This document shows, piece after piece, positions 1 to 8,038 of a stretch of 64,000 nucleotides of DNA. The DNA comes from Falsibacillus pallidus. Its GTDB lineage: Bacteria > Bacillota > Bacilli > Bacillales > DSM-25281. How positions within the stretch are numbered: the first letter of the stretch is position 1; the number at the start of each line of letters is the position of its first letter. Both the position numbers and the translations under genes were made by a program. Below the pieces are notes generated by a model. That model worked only from the letters and a program-made list of their open reading frames with translations. It ran no database searches and was not told where the DNA came from. Location: NCBI RefSeq assembly GCF_003350505.1, contig NZ_QQAY01000009.1:1-64000 (forward strand), given 5' to 3'.

Positions 1-94
1 ATCCCCAGCGGGGATAATATGGAGGAGCCGTATGCGATGACCCGCACGTACGGATCTGTGAGAGGCGCATGAATCATTCATGCGCCTACTCGAT
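1..94 (+). mobile_element. 3' end of a group II intron (domains IV-end, V and VI), decayed remnant
   Basis: A short hairpin (positions 1-16) is followed by a domain V-like stem at about 25-57, with arms GAGCCGTATGCG and CGCACGTACGGATC. A domain VI-like stem at about 61-90 ends in CTACTCGAT, the usual 3' end of bacterial group II introns. The GAAA tetraloop normally found in domain V is replaced by ATGACC, so the ribozyme is probably inactive, although a variant is possible. The rest of the intron and any maturase lie to the left of the window. The 3' junction at about 94 abuts a truncated dispersed repeat. Confidence 0.7.
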
Positions 95-98
95 TTCC

Positions 99-123
99 GC
101 TATCAGGGCGCTTCCGCTTTTCT
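99..123 (+). repeat. Right-end fragment of a dispersed Bacillaceae hairpin repeat (copy R0)
   Basis: The stretch GGGCGCTTCCGCTTTTCT is identical to the right end of the full-length copy at 31145-31261, and ATCAGGGCGCTT matches the short copy at 31861-31908. The left half is missing and the intron remnant sits in its place. This suggests the intron inserted into the repeat or that a deletion joined the two. Confidence 0.65.
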
Positions 124-124
124 A

Positions 125-196
125 CTGGGCTAGCTGGATTCGAACCAACGCATGTCGCAGTCAAAGTGCGATGCCTTACCGCTTGGCTATAGCCCA
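125..196 (-). tRNA. trnQ: tRNA-Gln (anticodon TTG)
   Basis: The reverse complement folds as a complete 72-nt cloverleaf. The acceptor stem pairs TGGGCTA with TAGCCCA with a G discriminator. The five-pair anticodon stem TCGCA/TGCGA encloses the loop CTTTGAC (anticodon TTG). The T arm contains GGTTCGAATCC. CCA is not encoded, so it must be added after transcription. The gene decodes CAA and CAG. It lies alone, pointing away from comGA. Confidence 0.95.
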
Positions 197-308
197 TCGA
201 TTACTATAATAATTTAACCGTCTTTTACTTTTGTTATTCAAAAAAATTCACGGTTCAGGGAGGAAAAAGGCATCTATTGTCGAATTATTGTTTTAATCCA
301 AAGAAAAG

Positions 309-1436
309 GTGGTGAAAGTCATCGCAGATACAATCGAAGGCATGGCAAATGCTCTATTAGCTTCTGCAGTGGAACAGCAGGCAACAGATATTCATATTGT
401 TCCAAGAGAAAACGACTACTCCGTTCAATTCAGATGTCTAGGCAGGCTGATCCCTCAAAAACCCCTCCCGATTTCCTCAGGCGACCGATTAATTTCCTAT
501 TTTAAATTTGTAGCAGAAATGGATATCAGCGAGAGCAGGAAACCTCAATCCGGTTCTTACAAACTTCATTTTTCCAATCATAAAGCCGCTCTGAGAATAT
601 CTACTCTTCCTACAGCCTATTCAAGGGAAAGCGTCGTCATCAGGATTCTTCTTCAGTCAGAACGGTATCCGATAGAGCGGATGTCATTGTTCCCGGCTTC
701 ATTTCAAAAACTTCAAGCATTTCTCTCCCATTCCCACGGTTTGATCTTGTTCACAGGGCCAACCGGCAGCGGAAAAACGACTACTTTATATTCCCTTATC
801 CATTATTGTTCGCAAAATATGAACAGAAATGTCATTACACTCGAAGATCCAATCGAGAAGCAGCATGATGAATTGCTGCAGGTACAAGTCAATGAAAAAG
901 CTGGCATAACCTACTCCACCGGCTTAAGGGCCATTTTAAGGCATGATCCGGATATTATTATGGTGGGGGAGATAAGAGATGCGGAAACCGCAAAGATCTC
1001 CATTCGCGCGGCGCTTACAGGGCATTTAGTCCTTTCAACTTTGCATACCCGTGATGCAAAAGGGGCGATTTATCGGCTTCTTGAATTTGGGATCAGCTGG
1101 CATGAGATAGAACAAACTCTTATAGCGGTATCAGCCCAAAGACTCGTTCATCTTAAGTGTATGAATTGCATCAAGGAAGAAAAAATATGCACCCACGAGC
1201 ATTCACATTCAAAAACGGGAGTCTATGAATTGCTTTATGGGAAAAACCTGCACGCTGTCTTAAATGAAGCGAAAGGGGAGAAAGAGGAATACACGTACCC
1301 CACACTGAGGAATTTATTAAGGAAGGGGATAGCACTTGGATATGTTTCAAAAGAGGAATATATTCGCTGGGTACATTCAGAAGAGGAACAGTCTCAAGCC
1401 TATGGAGCAGGGGGAATTATTCCTGCTCCTAAGTGA
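309..1436 (+). CDS. comGA: Competence pseudopilus assembly ATPase ComGA
   Basis: This is a GspE/PilB-type secretion ATPase of about 375 residues that powers assembly of the competence pseudopilus needed for DNA uptake at the membrane. The Walker A motif GPTGSGKTT, a Walker B-like segment IIMVGEIRDAET and the ASP/His-box region (LTGHLVLSTLHT) are all visible. The start is GTG at 309 or the adjacent GTG at 312, preceded by AAGAAAAGGTGG. It is the first of seven tightly packed comG genes, and its 3' end overlaps comGB by about 100 nt. A clear ComK site was not found upstream. Confidence 0.95.
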   Translation: MVKVIADTIEGMANALLASAVEQQATDIHIVPRENDYSVQFRCLGRLIPQKPLPISSGDRLISYFKFVAEMDISESRKPQSGSYKLHFSNHKAALRISTLPTAYSRESVVIRILLQSERYPIERMSLFPASFQKLQAFLSHSHGLILFTGPTGSGKTTTLYSLIHYCSQNMNRNVITLEDPIEKQHDELLQVQVNEKAGITYSTGLRAILRHDPDIIMVGEIRDAETAKISIRAALTGHLVLSTLHTRDAKGAIYRLLEFGISWHEIEQTLIAVSAQRLVHLKCMNCIKEEKICTHEHSHSKTGVYELLYGKNLHAVLNEAKGEKEEYTYPTLRNLLRKGIALGYVSKEEYIRWVHSEEEQSQAYGAGGIIPAPK

Positions 1437-2406
1437 CCTGCTTCATCATGGCTTCACTCTCGTTGAAGCATTGAGCTTTTTGGCGAGGCTCCATGAAACA
1501 TGGAAAAAGAGCATCGATAATGTAGTAGAATCGCTTTTTGAAGGGGAAACGTTCAATGACTCCTTATATAAAAACGAATTTGATCCCACCGCGTGTACCC
1601 AAATTTTCTTAGCTGAGAAAAATGGGAATTTGGAACATGCCCTTAAGCACTTAGGTGAATACATGATCCAACGAGAAATGGATAAAAGAAAAGTAATGCA
1701 ACTCCTTCAATATCCTCTTGTTCTATTCATCATCCTTCTAGGGATCATCATGATAATGAAAACATTGCTTTTCCCACGGTTTTTCTCCCTTTATGCCTCA
1801 ATGGGCTTCACTCCTTCAAAAGGAATGTCCTTGTATCTGAACACATTAAACAATATGCCTCTCTACTTAATTATTTTCCTGATTATAATGGTTTTTATTT
1901 TCACCATCTTTCATTTCATCATGAAGAGGTGGAGCGCGTTAAAGAAGGCTGAATTCATCAGTCGAATCCCTTTGCTTGGATTTCAGGCTGCTTTGATGAA
2001 TAGCTACTTTTTTTCCCGTGAATGGGGATTTTTATTGGCATCCGGCCATTCGATTCAACAAGGATTGAAGATTATGGAACAACAGGAATTTCACCCATGG
2101 CTCAAGGAAGTTTCAGTGAGGATCCACGAACAGCTTCAGTCGGGTAAAACTTTTTCAGAATCTCTGCTAGGCTTCCGTTTTTTGAATCAAGACCTTTCAT
2201 TGATTGTCCTTCATGGTGAAAAAAGCGGACAGCTTTCACAGGAATTGCTGTTTTACAGCCAGCATTGTCTGGCGTCCGGCAAAAAAAGTCTAGAAACGTG
2301 GCTGAAGTTCATTCAGCCCTCTACGTTCATCATCATCGCTGTATTCATCATATCGATTTACCTGTCTATCATGCTGCCGATGTTCAAGGCGATGGAAACA
2401 ATATGA
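1336..2406 (+). CDS. comGB: Competence pseudopilus membrane platform protein ComGB
   Basis: This is a PilC/GspF-family polytopic membrane protein, the inner-membrane platform on which the pseudopilus assembles. It has two GspF-type domains with hydrophobic segments near residues 125-150, 170-195 and at the C terminus. The chosen start is TTG at 1336 because AAGGAAGGGG lies about 7 nt upstream. ATG at 1342 is an alternative. The start lies inside comGA, which implies translational coupling. The length of 356 residues is slightly longer than the usual 340 to 350. Confidence 0.9.
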   Translation: MDMFQKRNIFAGYIQKRNSLKPMEQGELFLLLSDLLHHGFTLVEALSFLARLHETWKKSIDNVVESLFEGETFNDSLYKNEFDPTACTQIFLAEKNGNLEHALKHLGEYMIQREMDKRKVMQLLQYPLVLFIILLGIIMIMKTLLFPRFFSLYASMGFTPSKGMSLYLNTLNNMPLYLIIFLIIMVFIFTIFHFIMKRWSALKKAEFISRIPLLGFQAALMNSYFFSREWGFLLASGHSIQQGLKIMEQQEFHPWLKEVSVRIHEQLQSGKTFSESLLGFRFLNQDLSLIVLHGEKSGQLSQELLFYSQHCLASGKKSLETWLKFIQPSTFIIIAVFIISIYLSIMLPMFKAMETI

Positions 2407-2420
2407 AAGGGAGTGGAACA

Positions 2421-2729
2421 ATGAAGAATGAAAAGGGATTTACTTTGGTGGAAATGATGATTGTCTTATTGATTATTTCCATCCTGTTATTTATCACGAT
2501 CCCCAATATCACAAAGCATACGGCTTCAATCAATGACAAAGGGTGCAAAGCATTTGTCAATATGGTCCAGGGACAGGTAGAAGCTTATTATATGGAGAAT
2601 AAATCCTATCCTGCCACGGTGGAGGAACTGCAAGGGGCTGGGTATTTAAGGGAGAATGAAACATCTTGTGCCAACGGGGATGAGGTATCGATCGGAGCTG
2701 ATGGAACTGTTTCCACCACGGGAAGCTGA
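2421..2729 (+). CDS. comGC: Major competence pseudopilin ComGC
   Basis: ComGC is the main pilin subunit of the competence pseudopilus, processed by prepilin peptidase ComC. The 102-residue product begins MKNEKGFTLVEMM, with the cleavage site G/F and Glu at mature position 5, then a hydrophobic helix. Two later cysteines (in KGCKA and ETSCA) could form the internal disulfide known in the family. ATG 2421 follows GAAAGGGAGTGG. An in-frame ATG at 2403 is less likely. The 3' end overlaps comGD. Confidence 0.93.
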   Translation: MKNEKGFTLVEMMIVLLIISILLFITIPNITKHTASINDKGCKAFVNMVQGQVEAYYMENKSYPATVEELQGAGYLRENETSCANGDEVSIGADGTVSTTGS

Positions 2730-3150
2730 CGAGAATGGATTTACTTTAATTGAAATGATGGTTGTCCTTTCCGTTTTCACTGTAATTATGGCCGCTGGTT
2801 TAACCAAAATGGAAAGAATACCTTCTGTACTTGAAAGGGAGTTCTTTATTTCCGAATTGAAAGCAGATTTATATTATGCCCAGTCATATGCTGTCAGCCG
2901 GAAGGAAACGGTTTATATAAAATTTTACAGTGCCTCGGATCAATATCGTGCCTACAGAATCAGGGATAATAAGGTGCTTTTTGATAAAAAGCTCCCTGAC
3001 AGTGTCGATCTATTAGACTCCAATTTACAGTCATTCATGATTTCAGGTGATGGTGATATAAGCAAATTTGGCACGTTGAATTTCAGTGTGTATCAAAAAG
3101 TTGTTCATATGAAAATTTTTATCGGAAAGGGGCGATTTGTTGTTCAATAA
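2701..3150 (+). CDS. comGD: Minor competence pseudopilin ComGD
   Basis: This is a minor pilin-like protein of 149 residues with the type IV prepilin signal ENGFTLIEMMVVL near residues 11-23 and a GspH-like C-terminal region. ATG 2701 was chosen because it places the signal close to the N terminus, as in other ComGD proteins. The ribosome site (CGGAG) is weak and the start overlaps comGC by 29 nt, so translation is probably coupled. Upstream in-frame starts exist but would give an unusually long leader. Confidence 0.85.
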   Translation: MELFPPREADENGFTLIEMMVVLSVFTVIMAAGLTKMERIPSVLEREFFISELKADLYYAQSYAVSRKETVYIKFYSASDQYRAYRIRDNKVLFDKKLPDSVDLLDSNLQSFMISGDGDISKFGTLNFSVYQKVVHMKIFIGKGRFVVQ

Positions 3151-3472
3151 CAGCGAAAGTGGATTTTCTTTAGTGGAATCTATCATTTCATTTAGTTTGA
3201 TCATCATGCTTGTGTCCTCTCTGCTTCCTCTATTGCAGCATCTCTCACAGGATCTTAAAAATATGAAATTAAAGATGGATGCTTACCGGATACTTTATGA
3301 GCAGGTAGAGATGATGGCCTTGAATTCCATTTATCAAGGGACTGTGATAGAAAATCAATCCGAATACGGAGTGCAGGTGGATAAAGATCTAAATGGGGAC
3401 TGGTTTGCCTGTGTGAAGTATATGGATGCATCTAATCAAAATGTAAGGACATGTTTTAATCAGAATGAATGA
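3137..3472 (+). CDS. comGE: Minor competence pseudopilin ComGE
   Basis: This small minor pilin (about 111 residues) has the prepilin motif ESGFSLVESI at residues 7-16 followed by one hydrophobic helix. Two consecutive TTG codons (3137 and 3140) follow GGAAAGGGG and either could initiate. Two cysteines occur near the C terminus. The gene overlaps comGD by 14 nt and comGF by 8 nt. The identity rests mainly on position within comG, since ComGE sequences diverge strongly. Confidence 0.85.
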   Translation: MLFNNSESGFSLVESIISFSLIIMLVSSLLPLLQHLSQDLKNMKLKMDAYRILYEQVEMMALNSIYQGTVIENQSEYGVQVDKDLNGDWFACVKYMDASNQNVRTCFNQNE

Positions 3473-3902
3473 GAAGGGTTTTACTCTCGTTGAATCATTG
3501 ATGGTCCTCCTGGTTTTTACTATCATCTGCAGTTTCCTGCCTTTGATTTTTTCTGCTTATCACTCATTTCGTTCCTTTGATCCAGGGATAGACTACGAGT
3601 GGGAGTTGTTTATGATTCAATTGCGAAATGAGGTCCATCAATCAGAGAGTGTTTCGGAGAGTGAGGGAAGAATCATACTCCAAACATCCCAGGGAGAAGT
3701 TTTATATGAAAAATATCAAAACGTGATCAGAAGAAGAGTGAATCAGCTCGGGCATGAAATTGTCCTGCAGGATATACAGTCGTCAGAATTAAAACTCGAT
3801 CTCAATCAGGTAGTGATTTCGATTCAGTTTACTGATGGGGAAAGGCGCTCCGGCTCGATTGCACTTAAATCTTTCGCTGAAGGAGGAAGCATCAATGAAT
3901 GA
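3465..3902 (+). CDS. comGF: Minor competence pseudopilin ComGF
   Basis: The 145-residue product starts MNEKGFTLVESLMVLLVF, a canonical prepilin signal with G5/F6 cleavage. The rest matches the ComGF type: FDPGIDYEWELFMIQLRNE and a conserved region around YQNVIRRRVNQ. ComGF acts in pseudopilus biogenesis. It starts at ATG 3465 inside the end of comGE and ends 8 nt inside comGG. Confidence 0.9.
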   Translation: MNEKGFTLVESLMVLLVFTIICSFLPLIFSAYHSFRSFDPGIDYEWELFMIQLRNEVHQSESVSESEGRIILQTSQGEVLYEKYQNVIRRRVNQLGHEIVLQDIQSSELKLDLNQVVISIQFTDGERRSGSIALKSFAEGGSINE

Positions 3903-4266
3903 AAAGGGAATGGTTTTTCCGATGGTCCTCGTTTTGGCCATGGCAATGATGATCAGCCTTACAATCGGAGCATCCATTACCCTGGCAGAAAGGAAATATA
4001 GTCAGGAAATCATTGAATACTATAAGGTGAAGACAGCCACTATGCTTGCAGTGAGCTATATTCAGGAACATATAGAAGAATTAGATTCGATTTCAGCACA
4101 AGGAGAAATGACTTTCTCAACAGTGAGAATTCAGATAGAACCAGAAGAGATTGGAGACCAGTTGATCGTACATTTGTCTGCAGTTGGTGCAGAAGGCAGG
4201 AAATTTCCCATGACGTTCGTTTATAATAAAGAAACAAAAAAGATGATGGATTTTGATAACATCTAG
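3895..4266 (+). CDS. comGG: Minor competence pseudopilin-like protein ComGG
   Basis: The 123-residue product starts MNEKGMVFPMVLVLAMAMM. It has the basic leader and hydrophobic helix but lacks the Phe and Glu of classic prepilins, as is usual for ComGG. GAAGGAGGA lies 6 to 7 nt upstream of ATG 3895, which decides the start over longer readings. It is the last comG gene, and aroK follows after 10 nt. Confidence 0.87.
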   Translation: MNEKGMVFPMVLVLAMAMMISLTIGASITLAERKYSQEIIEYYKVKTATMLAVSYIQEHIEELDSISAQGEMTFSTVRIQIEPEEIGDQLIVHLSAVGAEGRKFPMTFVYNKETKKMMDFDNI

Positions 4267-4276
4267 GGGGACAACC

Positions 4277-4786
4277 ATGAACACGAAAATTATTTACTTA
4301 GTTGGCTACATGGGGGCTGGAAAGACAACAGTAGGCGAGAGACTGGCGAATCTTTTGGGTGAAACGGTTTATGATACTGATAAAATGATCATTGAAAAGG
4401 AAGGCTGCAGCATTCAGGATATTTTCAGCCGGTATGGGGAAGAGCATTTTCGCCATTTGGAAACGGAAATCCTGAAAGAAACATCAATGTTAAAGGGGGT
4501 CATCACAACTGGCGGTGGGATGGTATTAAAAGAAGAAAACAGGGAACTCATGAAATCCTCCGGTACGGTCATATTTTTGGAATGCAATCCAATGGTCATC
4601 TTTTCGCGTATTAAAGGTGATGCAGAGCGGCCATTATTACAGAATAAAAACGAAATAGAGTTTTCCAGCCTTTATGAAAAAAGAAAGCCTTACTACGAAA
4701 AATCCGCCCACATTATTATCGATACCTCCAATTCATCAATCGACGAAGTTGTATCAGAAATAGAGAAGCGGTTAAATCGCAGGTAA
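4277..4786 (+). CDS. aroK: Shikimate kinase
   Basis: This enzyme phosphorylates shikimate with ATP in the fifth step of the chorismate pathway. The 169-residue product shows the P-loop GYMGAGKTT (10-18), the substrate-binding Asp in YDTD, Arg in FRHLE, the TGGGMV loop and the lid arginine in DAERPLL. ATG 4277 follows TAGGGGGAC. It lies 10 nt after comGG and may be read partly from the comG transcript. aroQ, another step of the same pathway, is at 19685. Confidence 0.93.
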   Translation: MNTKIIYLVGYMGAGKTTVGERLANLLGETVYDTDKMIIEKEGCSIQDIFSRYGEEHFRHLETEILKETSMLKGVITTGGGMVLKEENRELMKSSGTVIFLECNPMVIFSRIKGDAERPLLQNKNEIEFSSLYEKRKPYYEKSAHIIIDTSNSSIDEVVSEIEKRLNRR

Positions 4787-4825
4787 AAGGGCATACTGTA
4801 GCCAAAAGAACTTGGTGGTGTCTGT

Positions 4826-5008
4826 ATGTCTACAAATGATTATGTAAAGTTTATCACTCAAACTTTCGTGAAACATTTTGATCAGCCTGTCGCTGAGCGG
4901 AGGGAGCAGAGAAGCATCAGAAAAGATCAGAGGCCCTCTTTGCTCTTTCAGTGGTTCGGCGTCATTCCATATGCATTTATCATGATGTTCAAAAAGAAAA
5001 AAGTCTGA
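4826..5008 (+). CDS. yqzE: YqzE family protein
   Basis: The 60-residue protein starts MSTNDYVKFITQ and ends with an FQWFGVIPYAFIMMF hydrophobic segment and a lysine tail, the pattern of the uncharacterised YqzE family found next to comG in Bacillaceae. ATG 4826 follows GGTGGTG. A charged, arginine-rich stretch precedes the single possible membrane segment. Function is unknown. Its stop codon lies inside the shared terminator with yqhG. Confidence 0.85.
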   Translation: MSTNDYVKFITQTFVKHFDQPVAERREQRSIRKDQRPSLLFQWFGVIPYAFIMMFKKKKV

Positions 5009-5029
5009 TGGCTGCCATCAGACTTTTTT
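5000..5029. terminator. Bidirectional terminator between yqzE and yqhG
   Basis: A 10-bp perfect stem AGTCTGATGG/CCATCAGACT with a 3-nt loop is flanked by an A-run on the left and a T-run on the right. It can therefore stop transcription from both convergent operons. Confidence 0.9.
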
Positions 5030-5030
5030 G

Positions 5031-5813
5031 TTATGAAAGATAGAAGATCCCGCCGTTAATGATTTCCATCGTGATGCGGGGTTCATAAAGTTCTTTCAAT
5101 GCTTCCTTTTCCGTATAATAGGATTCAGGTTTTTCTATTGAATCGCCATAAAAGTGCTCAAGCAAGGCTAAATCCTCATCCCATCGCTTCAAGGCCGCCT
5201 GGCCCCAGCTCTCATCAAGCTGCGATAATTCATTTTCTAAATAAGTCTGGATCCGGTTAATTCCACTTGCGGGTCTGATGATAGGTGAAAGAGTAAAACA
5301 AAAATCAGGGATTTTAGGCGTCAACGGCCTTTGGGAAACCTGTTCATGAAATTCCTCCACCAGCTGTCCATTTATCAGGTTAAGACCAAATGATCGAAAC
5401 ACGTCTTTTTTTCGATCGCAGACGAAGGATACTTTCATATTGACCCCAAGCCAAGGGTGAAGGGGGGTCTGTCTGATTTGGAAGGCTGGCTGCTTTTCGT
5501 ATAGCCTGACATATTTGGAAAGTTTCTTGGCTGATTGGAAAATCTGATGCAGCCGGGGGGAACCGAAATGAACATTTTCTCCCTTCATCCCTTCCGGAGC
5601 CGCGAGTGGGTCTGTAATGAAGGAAACTTTCATTGGATTTGGGATGCCCCCGGTCTTTTCTAAGTAGTGCCAGTAAAAGGGCCTGTTCATGAGCTCTTTA
5701 TCCATATCGATGGTAAGCTGCACTTCCAGATACCCGTTTCCGCTCCCTGTCAACTCACACTTATTCGCTAAAAAATACTGTTCAAGAAATTGATGTATTT
5801 CTTGCTGCTGCAT
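5031..5813 (-). CDS. yqhG: YqhG family protein (conserved, function unknown)
   Basis: The 260-residue product begins MQQQEIHQFLEQYF and matches the YqhG family, which is always encoded next to the helicase YqhH. No catalytic motif is evident. It is soluble and has no signal peptide. Start ATG 5813 has GGAAGGAT about 11 nt upstream, and a longer start at 5846 or 5825 cannot be excluded. It overlaps the end of yqhH by 32 nt, implying coupling and a joint role. What the pair does is not known to me. Confidence 0.85.
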   Translation of the reverse strand: MQQQEIHQFLEQYFLANKCELTGSGNGYLEVQLTIDMDKELMNRPFYWHYLEKTGGIPNPMKVSFITDPLAAPEGMKGENVHFGSPRLHQIFQSAKKLSKYVRLYEKQPAFQIRQTPLHPWLGVNMKVSFVCDRKKDVFRSFGLNLINGQLVEEFHEQVSQRPLTPKIPDFCFTLSPIIRPASGINRIQTYLENELSQLDESWGQAALKRWDEDLALLEHFYGDSIEKPESYYTEKEALKELYEPRITMEIINGGIFYLS

Positions 5814-7482
5814 GGCGGGCTTCATCCTTCCCATAGGTTTCTGCAAATTGAATCATGGCGGTGAGATTCTCCATTTTGATATTCATCTCACCCTCAGATC
5901 GGGAATTGCCAAAGATATCAGCTAAATGGTCCTCGATTTTTCCAAATTCCAACTTGGTTAAAATATCATCTAGTTCTCCGATGACTCTTTCGAATAGGTT
6001 GATTTTTTCATAAAGGATCTTCAAGATATGTTCTTCCACTGTATTTTTAGTTGCAAAGTTGTATATATGAACATCTTCTTCCTGGCCCAACCGATGGACC
6101 CTTCCGATTCTCTGTTCCAATCTCATCGGATTCCAAGGGAGATCAAAGTTGATCATATGATGGCAGAACTGCAGGTTGATTCCCTCACCGCCCGCTTCAG
6201 TTGCAATCAGCACTTGGGCATGGTTTTGAAACAGTTCACGCATCCAGTCTTTTTTTCCTCTCTTAAAACCGCCGCGAAATGGAACTGAACTGATTCCATG
6301 CTGTTTCAGGTACCATTGCAAGTAAAGCTGTGTCGCACGATACTCCGTGAATATGATAACTTTATCATTGATTTGCTGAACCAGCTCCAGAACTTTTTCC
6401 GCTTTGGAATTTTTCGCGACTGCATCAACTTTCTGAAAAAGATGGGCTATTTTGTCTTGATAAGCCCGTGAAGGATTCTCTGTCTTTTCAATCATATTTT
6501 TTAATGTGAAGAAGACTGCTTCCCGGCTGCTGCAGGCTTCTCTTTGCAAGGTCATGATGGAGAAGGGACTTGTTGCAATGAAATCATGATGGCTTTTCAG
6601 AATTTGGAAAGAATCATAAAGCTCCCTTTCTTCTTTACTGAATTCAATCGGAATCGTTTGGACGTGCCGTTTTGTCCACTCAATGCCTGTATCAGACCTT
6701 CTATTTCGGATCATGACTTTATTGACGAGTTCTCTTAAATGTTCATCATCCTGGATGGACTGATCTCCCTTTTTATATTTCTCTGAGAAAATAGATTCAT
6801 TGCCTAAATGGCCAGGCTTCAAGAGGGAGACTAGATGAAACACTTCCTCAATCTTATTTTGAATAGGGGTGGCAGTTAGCAGCAGACAGAATTTTTTCTT
6901 GAGATTTTGGACAAATTCATAATTCTTGGTTTTGTGGTTTTTTAGTTTATGAGCTTCATCGATGATGATGAGGTCATAATCCTGTTCATAGATCTTTTCC
7001 CGATGCGGCGGCCGTTTCGCTGTATCGATGGAGGATACGACGCAGTCGCACTGGTCCCAGACATAATCTTTCTTTTGGGCAACTGCAGGAATATGGAATT
7101 TCGTATTCAATTCAAATGCCCATTGCGATACAAGGGAAGCAGGGACGAGGATCAGCACTTTCTTGACCAGTCCCCGAATCATGTATTCTTTTAATATAAG
7201 TCCGGCTTCAATCGTTTTTCCAAGTCCGACTTCATCTGCCAGAATGGCTTTTCCGTTCATATTTTCCACCACCTGCCTGGCGACTTCCAGCTGATGGGGA
7301 AGCGGAGTCAAATGGGAAAGATGTTTAGGTGCCTGGAGACCTTCAAATTCCGGTATGATGAGATGCCGCTCCACTTCTACTGCTAAGTGGAACAAGTCCC
7401 AATTCCCCCATGGGCCATCATTGGCGAACCGCTCAGATAATCCTTCCGACCAGGAGGCATCAAACTCTATTTTAATAGGCAT
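5782..7482 (-). CDS. yqhH: SNF2-family DEAD/DEAH ATPase/helicase YqhH
   Basis: This is a 566-residue SWI2/SNF2-type ATPase. It shows motif I (ADEVGLGKTIEAG, about residue 82-94), motif II DEAH (LIIIDEAHKLKNH), motif III LLLTATPIQN, and in the second RecA domain ATEAGGEGINLQ and RIGRVHRLGQ (motifs V and VI). It probably translocates on nucleic acid and is RapA-like in architecture. ATG 7482 follows AAGGAG. The gene is divergent from the gcv operon, as in B. subtilis. Confidence 0.93.
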   Translation of the reverse strand: MPIKIEFDASWSEGLSERFANDGPWGNWDLFHLAVEVERHLIIPEFEGLQAPKHLSHLTPLPHQLEVARQVVENMNGKAILADEVGLGKTIEAGLILKEYMIRGLVKKVLILVPASLVSQWAFELNTKFHIPAVAQKKDYVWDQCDCVVSSIDTAKRPPHREKIYEQDYDLIIIDEAHKLKNHKTKNYEFVQNLKKKFCLLLTATPIQNKIEEVFHLVSLLKPGHLGNESIFSEKYKKGDQSIQDDEHLRELVNKVMIRNRRSDTGIEWTKRHVQTIPIEFSKEERELYDSFQILKSHHDFIATSPFSIMTLQREACSSREAVFFTLKNMIEKTENPSRAYQDKIAHLFQKVDAVAKNSKAEKVLELVQQINDKVIIFTEYRATQLYLQWYLKQHGISSVPFRGGFKRGKKDWMRELFQNHAQVLIATEAGGEGINLQFCHHMINFDLPWNPMRLEQRIGRVHRLGQEEDVHIYNFATKNTVEEHILKILYEKINLFERVIGELDDILTKLEFGKIEDHLADIFGNSRSEGEMNIKMENLTAMIQFAETYGKDEARHAAARNTSIS

Positions 7483-7605
7483 AGAAACAACTCCTTCTTA
7501 TTCAAAAATTGATTGCCGAAAAGAATGGTTTAATGATAGGATGTAAGTAGATTTTGAATGATTCAAACATTTGCATATCAGAGACATTTCCAAAATCATT
7601 CATTA

Positions 7606-7636
7606 TTGTTTTATTATGACCAATTTTCAATATAAT
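7606..7636 (+). promoter_or_regulatory. Probable SigA promoter of the gcv operon
   Basis: A perfect -10 TATAAT (7631-7636) lies just before the riboswitch. The best -35 is TTGTTT at 7606-7611 with a 19-bp spacer, so the -35 assignment is weak while the -10 is convincing from its position. Confidence 0.55.
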
Positions 7637-7642
7637 ATAGGC

Positions 7643-7945
7643 GAATGACGACAAGGGGAGAGACTGGTTTCCGGCGCCGAAGGAGCAAGCAGACAACTGT
7701 GAATCTCTCAGGCAAAAAGACTCTTGTTGGACGCAGCTCTGGAGAGTGTTTCAAATAGAGATGAGGCAGCGTTTATGCTGCGGGTATATGTTATCGAACT
7801 GATAGAATACTGCTTTATTGATCCTATGAAACATTCAAGGGCCACTAATTGCAGATGTTTGCCCGCTGCTTGCCGAACTTTATAATAGAAGCCACCAAAG
7901 AGGAAAGCCATTACATCATGGTAAAACTTTCAGGTCCAAGGACAG
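7643..7945 (+). promoter_or_regulatory. Tandem glycine riboswitch with an enlarged second aptamer
   Basis: Aptamer 1 shows GGGGAGAG, GCGCCGAAGGAGCAA and GAATCTCTCAGGCAAAAAGAC in order (7655-7731). Aptamer 2 opens with CTCTGGAGAGTG (7737-7748) and closes with CACCAAAGAGGAAAGCC and AAACTTTCAGGTCCAAGGACAGAG (7893-7948). Between these parts of aptamer 2 lie about 143 nt, where B. subtilis has roughly 20. The extra sequence contains its own pairings (GTTTCA with TGAAAC, GCAGC with GCTGC). The closing GGACAGAG also forms the left arm of the terminator, giving an ON switch: glycine binding should free transcription of gcvT-PA-PB. Confidence 0.92.
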
Positions 7946-7983
7946 AGAAATCCAAAGAAAAAGGGATTTCTCTGTCCTTTTTT
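7938..7983 (+). terminator. Riboswitch-controlled terminator before gcvT
   Basis: The arms AAGGACAGAGAAATCC (7938-7953) and GGATTTCTCTGTCCTT pair almost perfectly and are followed by a T-run. The left arm overlaps the P1 strand of glycine aptamer 2, so the two structures exclude each other. Confidence 0.92.
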
Positions 7984-8038
7984 CATGGATAGAAGATGAG
8001 TGACTATTTTGGAAATGAATGTTGAAAGGGGAAGTGGC

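Noticed and set aside
1336-4266. Frameshifts in comG suggested by the many overlapping reading frames
   Set aside because: Each gene has its own prepilin or platform motif and an appropriate start. Overlaps of 8 to 100 nt are normal for comG.
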